A DNA stretch of 9,846 nucleotides from D37C17 sp964551815 (GCA_964551815.1 CAZKEL010000071.1:1-9846), one strand, 5' to 3'; positions 1-7,185 are shown, counted from the first letter of the stretch. Made by a program: numbers and translations. Notes: a model not told the origin generated them from the letters alone.

Positions 1-156
1 GCCATAGACTCTGGTATTGTCTGGGTGAATACATGGATGCTCAGAGATTTACGCATCCCATTTGGTGGGATGAAAAACTCTGGTGTGGGCAGAGAAGGTG
101 GATTCAAATCCCTGCAATTTTTTACTGAACCTAAGAATGTGTGTATAAAGATATGA
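1..156 (+). CDS. 2-aminomuconate semialdehyde dehydrogenase, C-terminal fragment
   Basis: This is the last 51 residues of an NAD(P)+-dependent aldehyde dehydrogenase; the gene begins outside the window. The visible piece has the family's C-terminal signature: VNTWMLRDLRIPFGGMKNSG (residues 9-28 of the fragment), then GREGG, and it ends in NVCIKI. The RDLR-PFGG-K-SG-GREGG pattern is typical of the hydroxymuconic/aminomuconic semialdehyde dehydrogenase subgroup. The operon context makes 2-aminomuconate 6-semialdehyde the likely substrate, oxidised to 2-aminomuconate after ACMS decarboxylase. The stop TGA (154-156) overlaps the ATG of the next reading frame (153-155), so the genes are translationally coupled. 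Subfamily assignment rests on motif and context; hydroxymuconic semialdehyde is the main alternative substrate. Confidence 0.85.
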   Translation, partial: AIDSGIVWVNTWMLRDLRIPFGGMKNSGVGREGGFKSLQFFTEPKNVCIKI

Positions 157-990
157 AACCGCAAACTATACAAATATTTCTTCCCAATGGTAACCCAAGA
201 GGTTTAAAAATAGCAGAGCTTACAAATACGATTGGTTAAGGCTGTTTTCTTCCCAAGAAAATTATACGATGAAGCGTATAAAAGGTCTGAATTGAAAAAT
301 GTAGGATTATATTTTCTTTTTGGAGAATCTATAGATGATTCAAAACAAAATGTTTATATTGGAGAAGCTGAAGATTGTTTAAATAGAATAAGGCAACATA
401 ATAATAAAGACTTTTGGGAGTATGCGATTGTATTTATATCAAAAACAAATTCATTTACTAAAGCTCATGTTAAGTATTTAGAATATCTGGCAATTCAGAA
501 GGCGTGTAAATCTATACGATATAAGTTGAAAAATTCAGTTTCACCAAAAAGTCCAAATATTCCAGAAACAATTAAAGCTGATTTAAATGACAACTTTGAT
601 ACTATTAATATATTATCCTCTACACTTGGATTTTCTGTTTTAGAAGCTAATTCAATTGATCGGAATGAAAAAGAAGTATTTAATATTTCAACAAAAGGAA
701 TCTTAGCAAGCGGTAACTTAACAGATGATGGGTTTATCGTTTATAAAAATTCTGAAGTTTTTAAGGATTTTGCACCATCTTGCCATAGAAGTGTTATTGA
801 TTTAAGAAGTAACTTGATGAGTAATAATATTATTGAATATAAAAATGATAATTTAATCTTTTTGGAGGATTATCTATTTAAATCTCCAAGTTCAGCTGCT
901 GGAGTTATTTTGGGTAGATCAGCAAATGGTTGGACAGAATGGAAAAATATCGATAAAATTTCTTTAGATAAGTATTATAGAAAAAAATGA
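153..990 (+). CDS. GIY-YIG nuclease with DUF4357 domain, frameshifted near the start
   Basis: The natural start looks like ATG at 153, giving MKPQTIQIFLPNGNPRG and so on for 28 codons before TAA at 237-239. The protein resumes one base later (AAG at 238) and runs to TGA at 988-990. Joined, it is about 278 residues, a normal length for this family, so one extra T near 236-237 seems to break the gene. The downstream part alone could start at TTG 232. The GIY-YIG core is visible as VGLYFLFG followed by NVYIGEAEDCLNRIRQH. The C-terminus has the DUF4357 pattern SPSSAAGVILGRSANGWTEWK. Such proteins are putative endonucleases of accessory regions with no defined role. The gene is visibly more AT-rich than the pathway genes, its ATG overlaps the dehydrogenase stop, and its stop overlaps the ATG of a RidA remnant. 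A sequencing error or programmed frameshift is possible but unproven. Confidence 0.8.
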
Positions 991-1058
991 ATCAAAATAA
1001 ATTCAACAGCCAAAATGAACCAGAACCGGTAGGACTTTACACCCATGTCCGCCACTAG
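987..1058 (+). pseudogene. Truncated start of a RidA-family deaminase gene
   Basis: ATG at 987 opens a 23-codon frame, MNQNKFNSQNEPEPVGLYTH then VRH, ended by TAG at 1056-1058. It clearly parallels the start of the intact deaminase at 2180 (MKNSKFNSQKAPEPVGLYPH then ARK), with long stretches of identical nucleotides. Homology stops near 1055. The ATG overlaps the stop of the preceding nuclease exactly as the intact copy overlaps the stop of the DUF1016 nuclease. It is therefore a remnant of the original operon junction left when accessory genes entered, not a functional gene. Confidence 0.85.
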
Positions 1059-1062
1059 TCTC

Positions 1063-1084
1063 TGTGTGTATAAACAGATTTTAA
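1063..1084 (+). pseudogene. Possible relic of the aldehyde dehydrogenase 3' end
   Basis: The 12-mer TGTGTGTATAAA at 1063-1074 also occurs at 138-149, in the last codons of the dehydrogenase. Read in the matching frame, GTG 1064 gives VCINRF followed by TAA (1082-1084), against VCIKI-stop in the dehydrogenase. One base later comes the ATG of the DUF1016 gene (1086), much as the GIY-YIG ATG sits at the real dehydrogenase stop. The match is short, so chance is not excluded; its position at the same kind of junction is what makes it credible. Confidence 0.5.
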
Positions 1085-1085
1085 G

Positions 1086-2183
1086 ATGAGTAAAGAAATA
1101 AGTAAATCAGACGATACTCAATTGGTTGGAAGAATAGGCGAATTGCTTTCCGTTGCCCGTCAGCATACGGTTCAAACGGTGAATACCATTTTGGTCAAAA
1201 CATATTGGGAAATTGGTAAAGAAATTGTGGAACACGAATTGGATGGAAAAACACGAGCGGAATATGGTAAAAGAAGGTTACAAGATTTATCAAAGGAATT
1301 AACACTTCGTTATGGGAAGGGTTTTTCTTATCCTAATTTGAAAAGAATGAAGCAGTTTTATAATAGTTATCAAATTAGCTCGACACTGTTGAGCCAATTC
1401 AAAACAGAAGATATTCGCTCGACACTGTCTAGCGAATCTAAGCCTATACTGAGCGATAAAATGCTTTCTAAACTTTCTTGGTCTCATATTTGTCTTCTAT
1501 TGGCGGTTTCGGATACGGATGCCCGCTCATTTTATGAAATAGAAATTGCAAACAATGGCTGGTCTGTACGAGAAGCAAAGCGTCAAATTGAATCTATGCT
1601 ATTTGAACGATTGGCTTTAAGTAAAGATAAAAAAGGTCTCAAAAAATTATCAGAAAACGGTCTAATTATTGAATCGCCTGAAGATGCATTGAAAGACCCT
1701 TATGTTTTGGAATTTTTGGGATTGGAAGAAAAAACACATTGGTTAGAATCAGATTTGGAACAAGCAATAATGGATCATTTACAGAAATTTATTTTGGAAC
1801 TGGGTAAAGGATTTATGTTTGTTGCCCGACAATATCGGATTTCCGTAAACAATGAACACTACCATGTTGACCTTGTCTTTTATAATAAAATTCTCCGCTC
1901 CTATGTACTAATTGATTTGAAAACCGAAAAGTTTAACCATTCTGATTTCGGTCAAATGAAATTTTACCTGAATTATTTTAAGGATGAAATAAATGATGAA
2001 ATGGATGATGAACCAATCGGGATTGTACTTTGTTATGATAAGGATGAAACTTTTGTGGATTACGTTTTAAAGGATGAGGAGAAAATTTTTGCGAAAAAGT
2101 ATTTGTTATCACTTCCAGATAAACATTTATTATTAGCAGAAGTTGAAAGGACGAGAGAAAAATTTGAGAGTAGTAAAAAATGA
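1086..2183 (+). CDS. DUF1016 / PDDEXK nuclease domain protein (YhcG-like)
   Basis: This 365-residue protein has the two-part layout of the DUF1016 (YhcG) family. A helical N-terminal domain (about 15-170) contains VKTYWEIGKEIVEHE, RYGKGFSYPNLKRMKQFY and LSWSHICLLL. A C-terminal PDDEXK-type nuclease domain (about 195-345) has HVDLVF (Asp262) and the IDLK strand (Asp277, Lys279), followed by GQM (Gln290). The acidic-Lys pair suggests an intact metal-dependent nuclease fold. Proteins of this family are common in mobile and defence-associated loci, but their substrate is not settled. ATG 1086 lies one base after a stop that may be a relic of the dehydrogenase end; only a weak Shine-Dalgarno is visible. 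Its TGA (2181-2183) overlaps the ATG of the deaminase. It has no obvious role in tryptophan breakdown and looks inserted. Confidence 0.9.
   Translation: MSKEISKSDDTQLVGRIGELLSVARQHTVQTVNTILVKTYWEIGKEIVEHELDGKTRAEYGKRRLQDLSKELTLRYGKGFSYPNLKRMKQFYNSYQISSTLLSQFKTEDIRSTLSSESKPILSDKMLSKLSWSHICLLLAVSDTDARSFYEIEIANNGWSVREAKRQIESMLFERLALSKDKKGLKKLSENGLIIESPEDALKDPYVLEFLGLEEKTHWLESDLEQAIMDHLQKFILELGKGFMFVARQYRISVNNEHYHVDLVFYNKILRSYVLIDLKTEKFNHSDFGQMKFYLNYFKDEINDEMDDEPIGIVLCYDKDETFVDYVLKDEEKIFAKKYLLSLPDKHLLLAEVERTREKFESSKK
1378..1428 (+). repeat. In-frame 12-bp direct repeat within the DUF1016 gene
   Basis: GCTCGACACTGT occurs at 1378-1389 and 1417-1428, 39 bp (13 codons) apart and in frame. The copies encode SSTLLS and RSTLSS. 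Each can form a tiny hairpin (GCTC/GAGC, and CGCT/AGCG). It lies in the linker between the conserved N-terminal block and LSWSHICLLL, a likely length-variable region. Confidence 0.6.
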
Positions 2184-2596
2184 AAAATTCTAAATTCAAC
2201 AGTCAAAAAGCACCTGAACCCGTAGGACTTTATCCCCACGCACGAAAGGCAGGTAATTTATTATTTCTCTCTGGTGTTGGGCCAAGGGAACGAGGAAAAA
2301 AAGAAATTCCTGGAGTAACTTTAGATGAAAATGGAAAAATTATATCCTACGATATTGAAGCACAATGCCATTCGGTATTTGCTAATGTAAAAGCAATTTT
2401 GGAAGATTCAGGTTCATCATGGGATAATATAGTGGATGTTACCGTTTTCCTCACCAATATGAAAGATGATTTCAAAACATATAATAAAATCTATGCAGAA
2501 TACTTCAAAGATAATCAACCCTGTAGAACAACGGTTGAAATTAATAGCCTCCCTACACCTATCGCAATTGAGTTGAAATGTATAGCTACTATCTGA
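2180..2596 (+). CDS. RidA-family 2-aminomuconate deaminase
   Basis: This 138-residue protein is full length for the YjgF/YER057c/UK114 (RidA) family. It shows the FLSGVGPRE strand-loop (29-37), the GVTLDENG segment (45-52), the DIEAQCHSVFANVKAIL helix and the C-terminal PCRTTVEINSLPTPIAIELKCIA block. Arg116 and Glu131 match the conserved active-site Arg and Glu of the family. The GPRERG insert and the genomic setting favour the aminomuconate deaminase subgroup, which hydrolyses 2-aminomuconate to 4-oxalocrotonate with release of ammonia. A general RidA enamine deaminase is the alternative. ATG 2180 overlaps the upstream stop. An ancestral arrangement directly after the dehydrogenase is suggested by the broken copy at 987. 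Confidence 0.88.
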   Translation: MKNSKFNSQKAPEPVGLYPHARKAGNLLFLSGVGPRERGKKEIPGVTLDENGKIISYDIEAQCHSVFANVKAILEDSGSSWDNIVDVTVFLTNMKDDFKTYNKIYAEYFKDNQPCRTTVEINSLPTPIAIELKCIATI

Positions 2597-2604
2597 TGGA
2601 GAAC

Positions 2605-2630
2605 GGAACAGGGAAAAGGGAAAAAGGAAG
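2605..2630 (+). repeat. Left polypurine arm of the inverted repeat
   Basis: An uninterrupted purine-rich tract begins with GGAACAGGGA and also supplies GGAAG (2626-2630), the likely Shine-Dalgarno of the gene starting at 2639. It starts nine bases after the deaminase stop. Confidence 0.65.
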
Positions 2631-2638
2631 TTTCATTT

Positions 2639-2998
2639 TTGAGTAAAATAGAATCATTTGAAGATTTGTTAGTTTGGCGAGAAAGTATGTATTTAGTAAA
2701 AACGCTTCATAAATCTCTAGATTTTAATAAATATAATCCACTAATAAACCAGATTTTTAAATCTGCCATATCAATTCCATCAAATATTGCAGAAGGATTC
2801 GAGAGACAAACTAATAAAGAATATATTCAATTTCTATATATAGCAAAGGGTTCATGTGGCGAACTTAGGTCTCAACTATATATTGCATCCGATTTAGAAA
2901 AATTACCAAAATCAGAAGTAGATGAATTTTTAAGTAAAACAAAAAAGATTTCATCAATGCTTTACAAACTTATTCAAACCCGAAAGGAAAATTTTTAA
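2639..2998 (+). CDS. Four-helix-bundle protein (23S rRNA intervening-sequence family)
   Basis: This 119-residue protein matches the small four-helix-bundle family (S23/IVP, TIGR02436-type). The features are FEDLLVWRESMYLVKTLHKS near the start, the hallmark SAISIPSNIAEGFERQ block (about 42-57), and an FLYIAKGSCGELRSQLYIA helix (about 65-83). Four amphipathic helices are evident. I accept TTG 2639 as the start because GGAAG lies eight bases upstream and the N-terminal family motif begins right after it. Family members were first seen encoded in intervening sequences of 23S rRNA; relatives include accessory proteins of diversity-generating retroelements. The molecular function here is unknown. 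The gene is enclosed by inverted repeats and separates the deaminase from the dioxygenase, so it appears to be an insertion with no pathway role. Confidence 0.88.
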   Translation: MSKIESFEDLLVWRESMYLVKTLHKSLDFNKYNPLINQIFKSAISIPSNIAEGFERQTNKEYIQFLYIAKGSCGELRSQLYIASDLEKLPKSEVDEFLSKTKKISSMLYKLIQTRKENF

Positions 2999-3030
2999 AT
3001 GATAACAATATTTCAATATTTTGTATTCTA

Positions 3031-3078
3031 TTCTCCCTTTCCTCTTTTCCTTTCTCCCTTTTCCTTTCTCCCTGTTCC
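3031..3078 (+). repeat. Right polypyrimidine arm of the inverted repeat
   Basis: An almost pure C/T tract ends in TCCCTGTTCC, the exact complement of the left arm's first ten bases. Several staggered TTCC/CTCCCTTTTCC units let it pair in more than one register with the left arm. An open frame reading through it (from ATG 3021) gives a low-complexity Phe/Leu/Pro/Ser run and is not a real extension of the dioxygenase. Confidence 0.65.
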
Positions 3079-3087
3079 TATTTCAAC

Positions 3088-3093
3088 AAGGAG
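3088..3093 (+). promoter_or_regulatory. Shine-Dalgarno that fixes the dioxygenase start
   Basis: AAGGAG is placed eight bases before ATG 3102 and decides between that start and the longer upstream frame from 3021. Confidence 0.85.
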
Positions 3094-3101
3094 AATTTAA
3101 A

Positions 3102-3608
3102 ATGCTTTTACCCATAAATTTTAAACAATGGATTGACGAACACCGCCACTTATTAAAACCACCCGTTGGCAATAAAGTGGTGTATGAAAATGCAGATTTC
3201 ATGATAATGGTGGTAGGTGGACCTAATTCACGCAAGGATTATCATGTTGATCCCATAGAAGAGTTTTTTTATCAGTTGGATGGGGATATGCTCTTAAAAA
3301 TAATGGATGATGGAAAACCAAAAGATATTCATATCAAAGAAGGTGAAATATTTTTGCTTCCCCAAAATATTCCTCATTCACCTCAACGATTTGAAAACAC
3401 CGTAGGATTGGTGGTGGAATACAAACGTGAAAAAGGTCAATTGGATGCATTTCAATGGTATTGCGATAATTGTCACGCATTATTGCATGAAGTTGAACTT
3501 CAATTAAAGGATATTGTAATGCAACTTCCCCCATTGTTTGATGCCTTTTGGGCAAATGAGGATGCGCGAACTTGTTCTGCCTGTAGTGCCTATTTAGAAA
3601 AACCATAA
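3102..3608 (+). CDS. nbaC: 3-hydroxyanthranilate 3,4-dioxygenase
   Basis: This 168-residue cupin dioxygenase opens the ring of 3-hydroxyanthranilate with O2 to give 2-amino-3-carboxymuconate semialdehyde (ACMS). From the sequence, the Fe(II) ligands are His48, Glu54 and His92. Arg44 and Arg96 correspond to the substrate-binding arginines of the bacterial enzyme. The C-terminus carries the rubredoxin-like second iron site of bacterial members: Cys121 and Cys124 (YCDNC) with Cys158 and Cys161 (TCSAC). All key residues are present and length is normal. The start is ATG 3102, supported by AAGGAG; the upstream 27 codons are low-complexity repeat sequence. Its TAA overlaps the next ATG by one base (TAATG), so translation is coupled to the ACMS decarboxylase that consumes its unstable product. 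Confidence 0.95.
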   Translation: MLLPINFKQWIDEHRHLLKPPVGNKVVYENADFMIMVVGGPNSRKDYHVDPIEEFFYQLDGDMLLKIMDDGKPKDIHIKEGEIFLLPQNIPHSPQRFENTVGLVVEYKREKGQLDAFQWYCDNCHALLHEVELQLKDIVMQLPPLFDAFWANEDARTCSACSAYLEKP

Positions 3609-4624
3609 TGTTTAAAATTGATATCCACACCCATATTTTACCTGAAAATCTTAATGAGGTTACAGATACCTTTAAAGATCCACGGTTTTTACGCATGGAT
3701 TCTATTGATGCAACTACCGCAATGCTACGAAAAGATGATAAGGCCTTTCGCCAAGTGGACTGCAATTGCTGGAGTCATAACGCACGCATTCTGGATTGCA
3801 AAGAAACCTATGTAGATATGCAGGTACTTTCTACTATTCCTGTCCTGTTTTCCTATTGGGCCAAAGACAATGAATGCCTTACGCTGTCACAATTCCTTAA
3901 TAATCATATTGCTGAAATTTGCAGAGTGCATCCACAACAATTTATTGGATTAGGAACTATTCCCATGCAAAATACTGATTTGGCAATTGCAGAAATGGAC
4001 AGATGTATAAATGAGCTGAATCTTCCCGGCATAGAAATTGGGTCTAATATTAATGGGTTAAATTTATCGGAGACACAATTTCATCCCATATTTGAGCATG
4101 CAGAAAAAATTGGATGTTCTATATTCATCCACCCATGGGAGATGATGGGACAAGGTGATATGCAAAAGTATTGGCTTCCATGGTTGGTGGGTATGCCTGC
4201 GGAAACCTCCCGTGCAATATGCTCACTTATTTTTGGGGGCGTATTTGAAAAATATCCACAATTAAAAATTTGTTTTGCTCACGGTGGTGGTGCATTTCCT
4301 TTCACGGCTGGCCGTGTAGATCATGGGTTTAATGTTCGTCCTGATTTATGTGCAATTGATAACGATGTACTTCCATCTTCTTACTTAAAACATTTCTATG
4401 TGGACTCCTTGGTTCACGATGAGCTTGCCATGAATTATCTCTTAAACACAATGGGTGCAGATAAAATAGCAATGGGTTCGGATTATCCCTTCCCCTTGGG
4501 GGAACATTATCCTGGAAGTTTGATTGAGTCTATGGATTTAAATGAGGTTACCAAACAGCGATTGTTAGCAGGAACGGCACTGGAATGGCTAGGATTGAAT
4601 GAAAGTGACTTTCTTGGAAAATAA
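3608..4624 (+). CDS. nbaD: 2-amino-3-carboxymuconate-6-semialdehyde decarboxylase (ACMSD)
   Basis: This 338-residue amidohydrolase-superfamily enzyme decarboxylates ACMS to 2-aminomuconate semialdehyde, diverting it from spontaneous closure to quinolinate. The zinc ligands are visible as His7 and His9 (IDIHTH), His175 (FIHPWE) and Asp292 (GSDYPFPLGE). The catalytic His225 is in AHGGG, and Arg48 and Arg236 match the substrate-binding arginines of Pseudomonas ACMSD with a small constant offset. Length is typical. Its start overlaps the dioxygenase stop by one base. Its 3' end overlaps the kynureninase start by 26 bases. The product would be taken by the aldehyde dehydrogenase at the left edge. 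Confidence 0.95.
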   Translation: MFKIDIHTHILPENLNEVTDTFKDPRFLRMDSIDATTAMLRKDDKAFRQVDCNCWSHNARILDCKETYVDMQVLSTIPVLFSYWAKDNECLTLSQFLNNHIAEICRVHPQQFIGLGTIPMQNTDLAIAEMDRCINELNLPGIEIGSNINGLNLSETQFHPIFEHAEKIGCSIFIHPWEMMGQGDMQKYWLPWLVGMPAETSRAICSLIFGGVFEKYPQLKICFAHGGGAFPFTAGRVDHGFNVRPDLCAIDNDVLPSSYLKHFYVDSLVHDELAMNYLLNTMGADKIAMGSDYPFPLGEHYPGSLIESMDLNEVTKQRLLAGTALEWLGLNESDFLGK

Positions 4625-5885
4625 TTTTACACCCCATTTAGAATGTGCAAAATCCTTAGATGCAGAGGATCAGCTATCTCATTTTAGGCAAATATTTCAT
4701 TTCCCAAAAACCAATAATGGTGAACCATTTATTTATTTTTGTGGCAATTCATTAGGCTTACAACCACATTCTGCATCTACCTTTATTCAAGAAGAATTGG
4801 ATGCATGGAAAAAATATGGTGTAGATGGTCATTTTAATGCCAAACGCCCATGGATGCCCTATCATGAGTTTTTAACACAATATTCTGCGGAGTTGGTGGG
4901 TGCATTAGAAAAAGAAGTGGTAGTAATGAATTCATTATCGGTAAACCTCCATATTCTAATGACATCATTTTATCTGCCTCAAGGGAAAAAGAAAAAAATC
5001 CTCATTGAAAATAATGCTTTTCCATCAGACCGATATGCGGTTCAGTCACAATTAAAACTGCATGGAAATCACCCCACAGAAGATTTGATGATTCTCCACC
5101 CTGATAACGGTGAGGTCATTTCAACAGAATGGATTTTAGACTGCTTTGAACATCACGGTGATGAAATTGCCATGGTACTTATTGGCGGTGTGAATTATTA
5201 TTCAGGGCAGGCCTTTGATATGGAGGCTATCACAAAAAAGGCTCATGAATATGATTGTGTAGTTGGTTTTGACTTGGCTCATGCTGCAGGTAATTTGGAA
5301 ATGCACCTCCATGATTGGAGCGTAGATTTTGCCGCATGGTGTGGTTATAAATATCTCAATGGTGGTCCTGGCGCTCCGTCTGGTGTGTTTATCCATGAGC
5401 GTCATTTGGGTAAAAGTGATATTCCTCGTTTTGAAGGTTGGTGGGGACATGACAAAGCCACTCGTTTTGAAATGCCCGATAAGTTCATCCCCATGGAAAC
5501 TGCTGAAGCATGGCAACTATCTAATCCCCCTATTTTAGCTATGGCTCCCCTATTGGCCAGTTTGGAGGTATTCCATGAAGCGGGCATATCCAATTTGAGG
5601 CAAAAGTCTGTACAACTAACCAATTATTTAGAATTTTTGATTCGAAAAAAGTTGGATGATAAAATTGAAATTATCACACCAATTTCAGAAATTGATCGAG
5701 GCTGTCAACTCTCATTACGCTTAATACATCCTTTTGAAGATATTATGGATAAATTACATCAAATTGGAATAATTGCCGATTGGCGTGAGCCCGATGTCAT
5801 CCGCATTGCACCCGTGCCATTATATAATTCCTTTGAGGATTGTTTTGAATTTGTTGAACGATTGGATAAAATTCTCAATGGATAA
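4599..5885 (+). CDS. kynU: Kynureninase
   Basis: This 428-residue fold-type I PLP enzyme cleaves kynurenine or 3-hydroxykynurenine to (3-hydroxy)anthranilate and alanine. Visible landmarks are FIYFCGNSLGLQP (about 44-56), MNSLSVNLH (110-118), FDLAHAAGN with Asp225 (pairs with the PLP ring nitrogen) and His228, and WCGYKYLNGGPGAPSG with Lys251 as the Schiff-base lysine. Length is normal for the family. ATG 4599 lies inside the decarboxylase gene with AGGA only four bases upstream; GTG 4605 is a plausible alternative. The stop overlaps the monooxygenase start by eight bases. Because the monooxygenase is next to it, 3-hydroxykynurenine is the likely physiological substrate. Confidence 0.95.
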   Translation: MKVTFLENNFTPHLECAKSLDAEDQLSHFRQIFHFPKTNNGEPFIYFCGNSLGLQPHSASTFIQEELDAWKKYGVDGHFNAKRPWMPYHEFLTQYSAELVGALEKEVVVMNSLSVNLHILMTSFYLPQGKKKKILIENNAFPSDRYAVQSQLKLHGNHPTEDLMILHPDNGEVISTEWILDCFEHHGDEIAMVLIGGVNYYSGQAFDMEAITKKAHEYDCVVGFDLAHAAGNLEMHLHDWSVDFAAWCGYKYLNGGPGAPSGVFIHERHLGKSDIPRFEGWWGHDKATRFEMPDKFIPMETAEAWQLSNPPILAMAPLLASLEVFHEAGISNLRQKSVQLTNYLEFLIRKKLDDKIEIITPISEIDRGCQLSLRLIHPFEDIMDKLHQIGIIADWREPDVIRIAPVPLYNSFEDCFEFVERLDKILNG

Positions 5886-7185
5886 AATCACCATTATCGG
5901 TTCTGGCCTGGCAGGGCCACTTTTAGCCACACTTTTGGCTCATGATGGGTATGATGTTGACCTCTATGAAAAGCGGGTAGATCCTCGAGAACATGAGCTC
6001 TCTGCAGGACGATCCATTAATTTGGCATTGTCTCATCGTGGAATTGAAGCACTTAAACAGGCCAGTGTTTTTGATAGGGTTCAACCTCACCTAATCCCTA
6101 TGAGAGGCCGTATGATTCATGGCGAAAGTGGTAAATTAGATTTTCAACCTTACAGTATAAATCCAGATGAGTATATCAATTCTGTATCTCGCGTGGAGTT
6201 GAACAAGATCCTTATGACTGCTGCTGAAGAATCAAGAAAAGTTAATATCCATTTTGACGAGGCACTTATTGCAGTGGATGATGAAAAACTTTCATTCTGT
6301 ACAGGGAAAACTATTACCAATGATGGAATCATTTTTGGTGCTGATGGTGCCGGATCTGAAATTCGAAAATATATTGATAAAAACTGTACAAATCCTTCTT
6401 ATGCTGAACCCTTGGGGCATGGTTATAAAGAGCTTAATATTTCATCAGGAAATAATGGTGATTTTCAGTTGGATGCAAACTCGCTCCATATTTGGCCGCG
6501 TGGTGAGTTTATGCTCATTGCCCTGCCAAACACAGACAAGTCATTCACATGCACCTTGTTTATGCCTAATTCTGGAGAAATAAGTTTTGAAAGTATCACA
6601 TCTGAGGATGATGTAGTTCAGTTTTTTAAGTCCTATTTTAGTGATGCACTGCCCTTGTTAGAAAATTTCCCACAATCTTTTTTTGAGAATCCCACTGGTA
6701 AATTAGCAACAGTGTATGCTGATGAATGGCTTTACAAAAATCACTGTCTGATAGGAGATGCAGCCCATGCGGTAGTTCCCTTTTTTGGTCAAGGAATGAA
6801 TGCATCTTTTGAAGATTGCGTTGTACTCATGAATTATTTGAAACAACACAATGGAAATTGGGAGAACACACTCTCAGACTATGCAATCCACCGAAAACCC
6901 GATGCTGATGCTATTGCACAAATGGCCATTGAAAATTATATTGAGATGCGTGATTCTGTGGCACAGATTGATTATATACAGCGGAAAAAAATTGCCAATA
7001 AACTTTATAAAGAGTTTCCAAAGCGATTTATCCCTCGATATAATATGGTGAGTTTTACCTCCATCCCCTATTCACAAGTGTATAAACGGGGTGAAATCCA
7101 GCAGGAAATAATATCCATGCTTAATGGTGAATTAGACTTATCCAAAGCTGAATCTCTCATAAAAGAACGATTGCCTGAACTTTAA
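5878..7185 (+). CDS. kmo: Kynurenine 3-monooxygenase
   Basis: This 435-residue group A flavoprotein hydroxylase uses NADPH and O2 to convert L-kynurenine to 3-hydroxykynurenine. The N-terminus has the FAD dinucleotide motif IIGSGLAGPLLA (Gly8, Gly10, Gly13) ending at Glu31. The AGRSINLALSHRG block (43-55) is characteristic of KMO. The second FAD motif is LIGDAAHAVVPFFGQGMNAS, with Gly293-Asp294. The C-terminal helix region lacks an obvious membrane anchor. I start at ATG 5878, where the family motif begins, rather than at an in-frame ATG 105 bases upstream that lies within kynureninase. It overlaps kynureninase by eight bases and the formamidase by one (TAATG). Confidence 0.95.
   Translation: MDKITIIGSGLAGPLLATLLAHDGYDVDLYEKRVDPREHELSAGRSINLALSHRGIEALKQASVFDRVQPHLIPMRGRMIHGESGKLDFQPYSINPDEYINSVSRVELNKILMTAAEESRKVNIHFDEALIAVDDEKLSFCTGKTITNDGIIFGADGAGSEIRKYIDKNCTNPSYAEPLGHGYKELNISSGNNGDFQLDANSLHIWPRGEFMLIALPNTDKSFTCTLFMPNSGEISFESITSEDDVVQFFKSYFSDALPLLENFPQSFFENPTGKLATVYADEWLYKNHCLIGDAAHAVVPFFGQGMNASFEDCVVLMNYLKQHNGNWENTLSDYAIHRKPDADAIAQMAIENYIEMRDSVAQIDYIQRKKIANKLYKEFPKRFIPRYNMVSFTSIPYSQVYKRGEIQQEIISMLNGELDLSKAESLIKERLPEL

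Larger units (their letters stand above)
2605..3078. mobile_element. Four-helix-bundle gene bracketed by polypurine inverted repeats
   Basis: GGAACAGGGA at 2605-2614 is an exact inverted match to TCCCTGTTCC at 3069-3078. Both arms continue imperfectly: a polypurine run of G3-4/A3-5 blocks to 2630 on the left and a polypyrimidine run from about 3031 on the right. Together they bracket one gene of the 23S rRNA intervening-sequence protein family. Intervening sequences in rRNA are known to have inverted ends that base-pair, so this may be a related unit outside rRNA. GGAGAA occurs just outside on both sides (2598-2603, 3090-3095) and could be a target duplication or chance. No transposase is present. 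Confidence 0.55.

Noticed and set aside
1299..1487. Minus-strand open frame opposite the DUF1016 gene
   Set aside because: It is a shadow of the well-supported plus-strand nuclease with no recognisable motif. The same applies to the other short frames opposite or inside the kynurenine genes.
3021..3101. Upstream extension of the dioxygenase frame
   Set aside because: It translates the polypyrimidine repeat arm into low-complexity Phe/Leu/Pro/Ser, while AAGGAG at 3088-3093 marks ATG 3102.
5773..5877. Upstream extension of the kmo frame
   Set aside because: It lies wholly inside the end of kynureninase, and the KMO family N-terminus with its FAD motif begins at ATG 5878.
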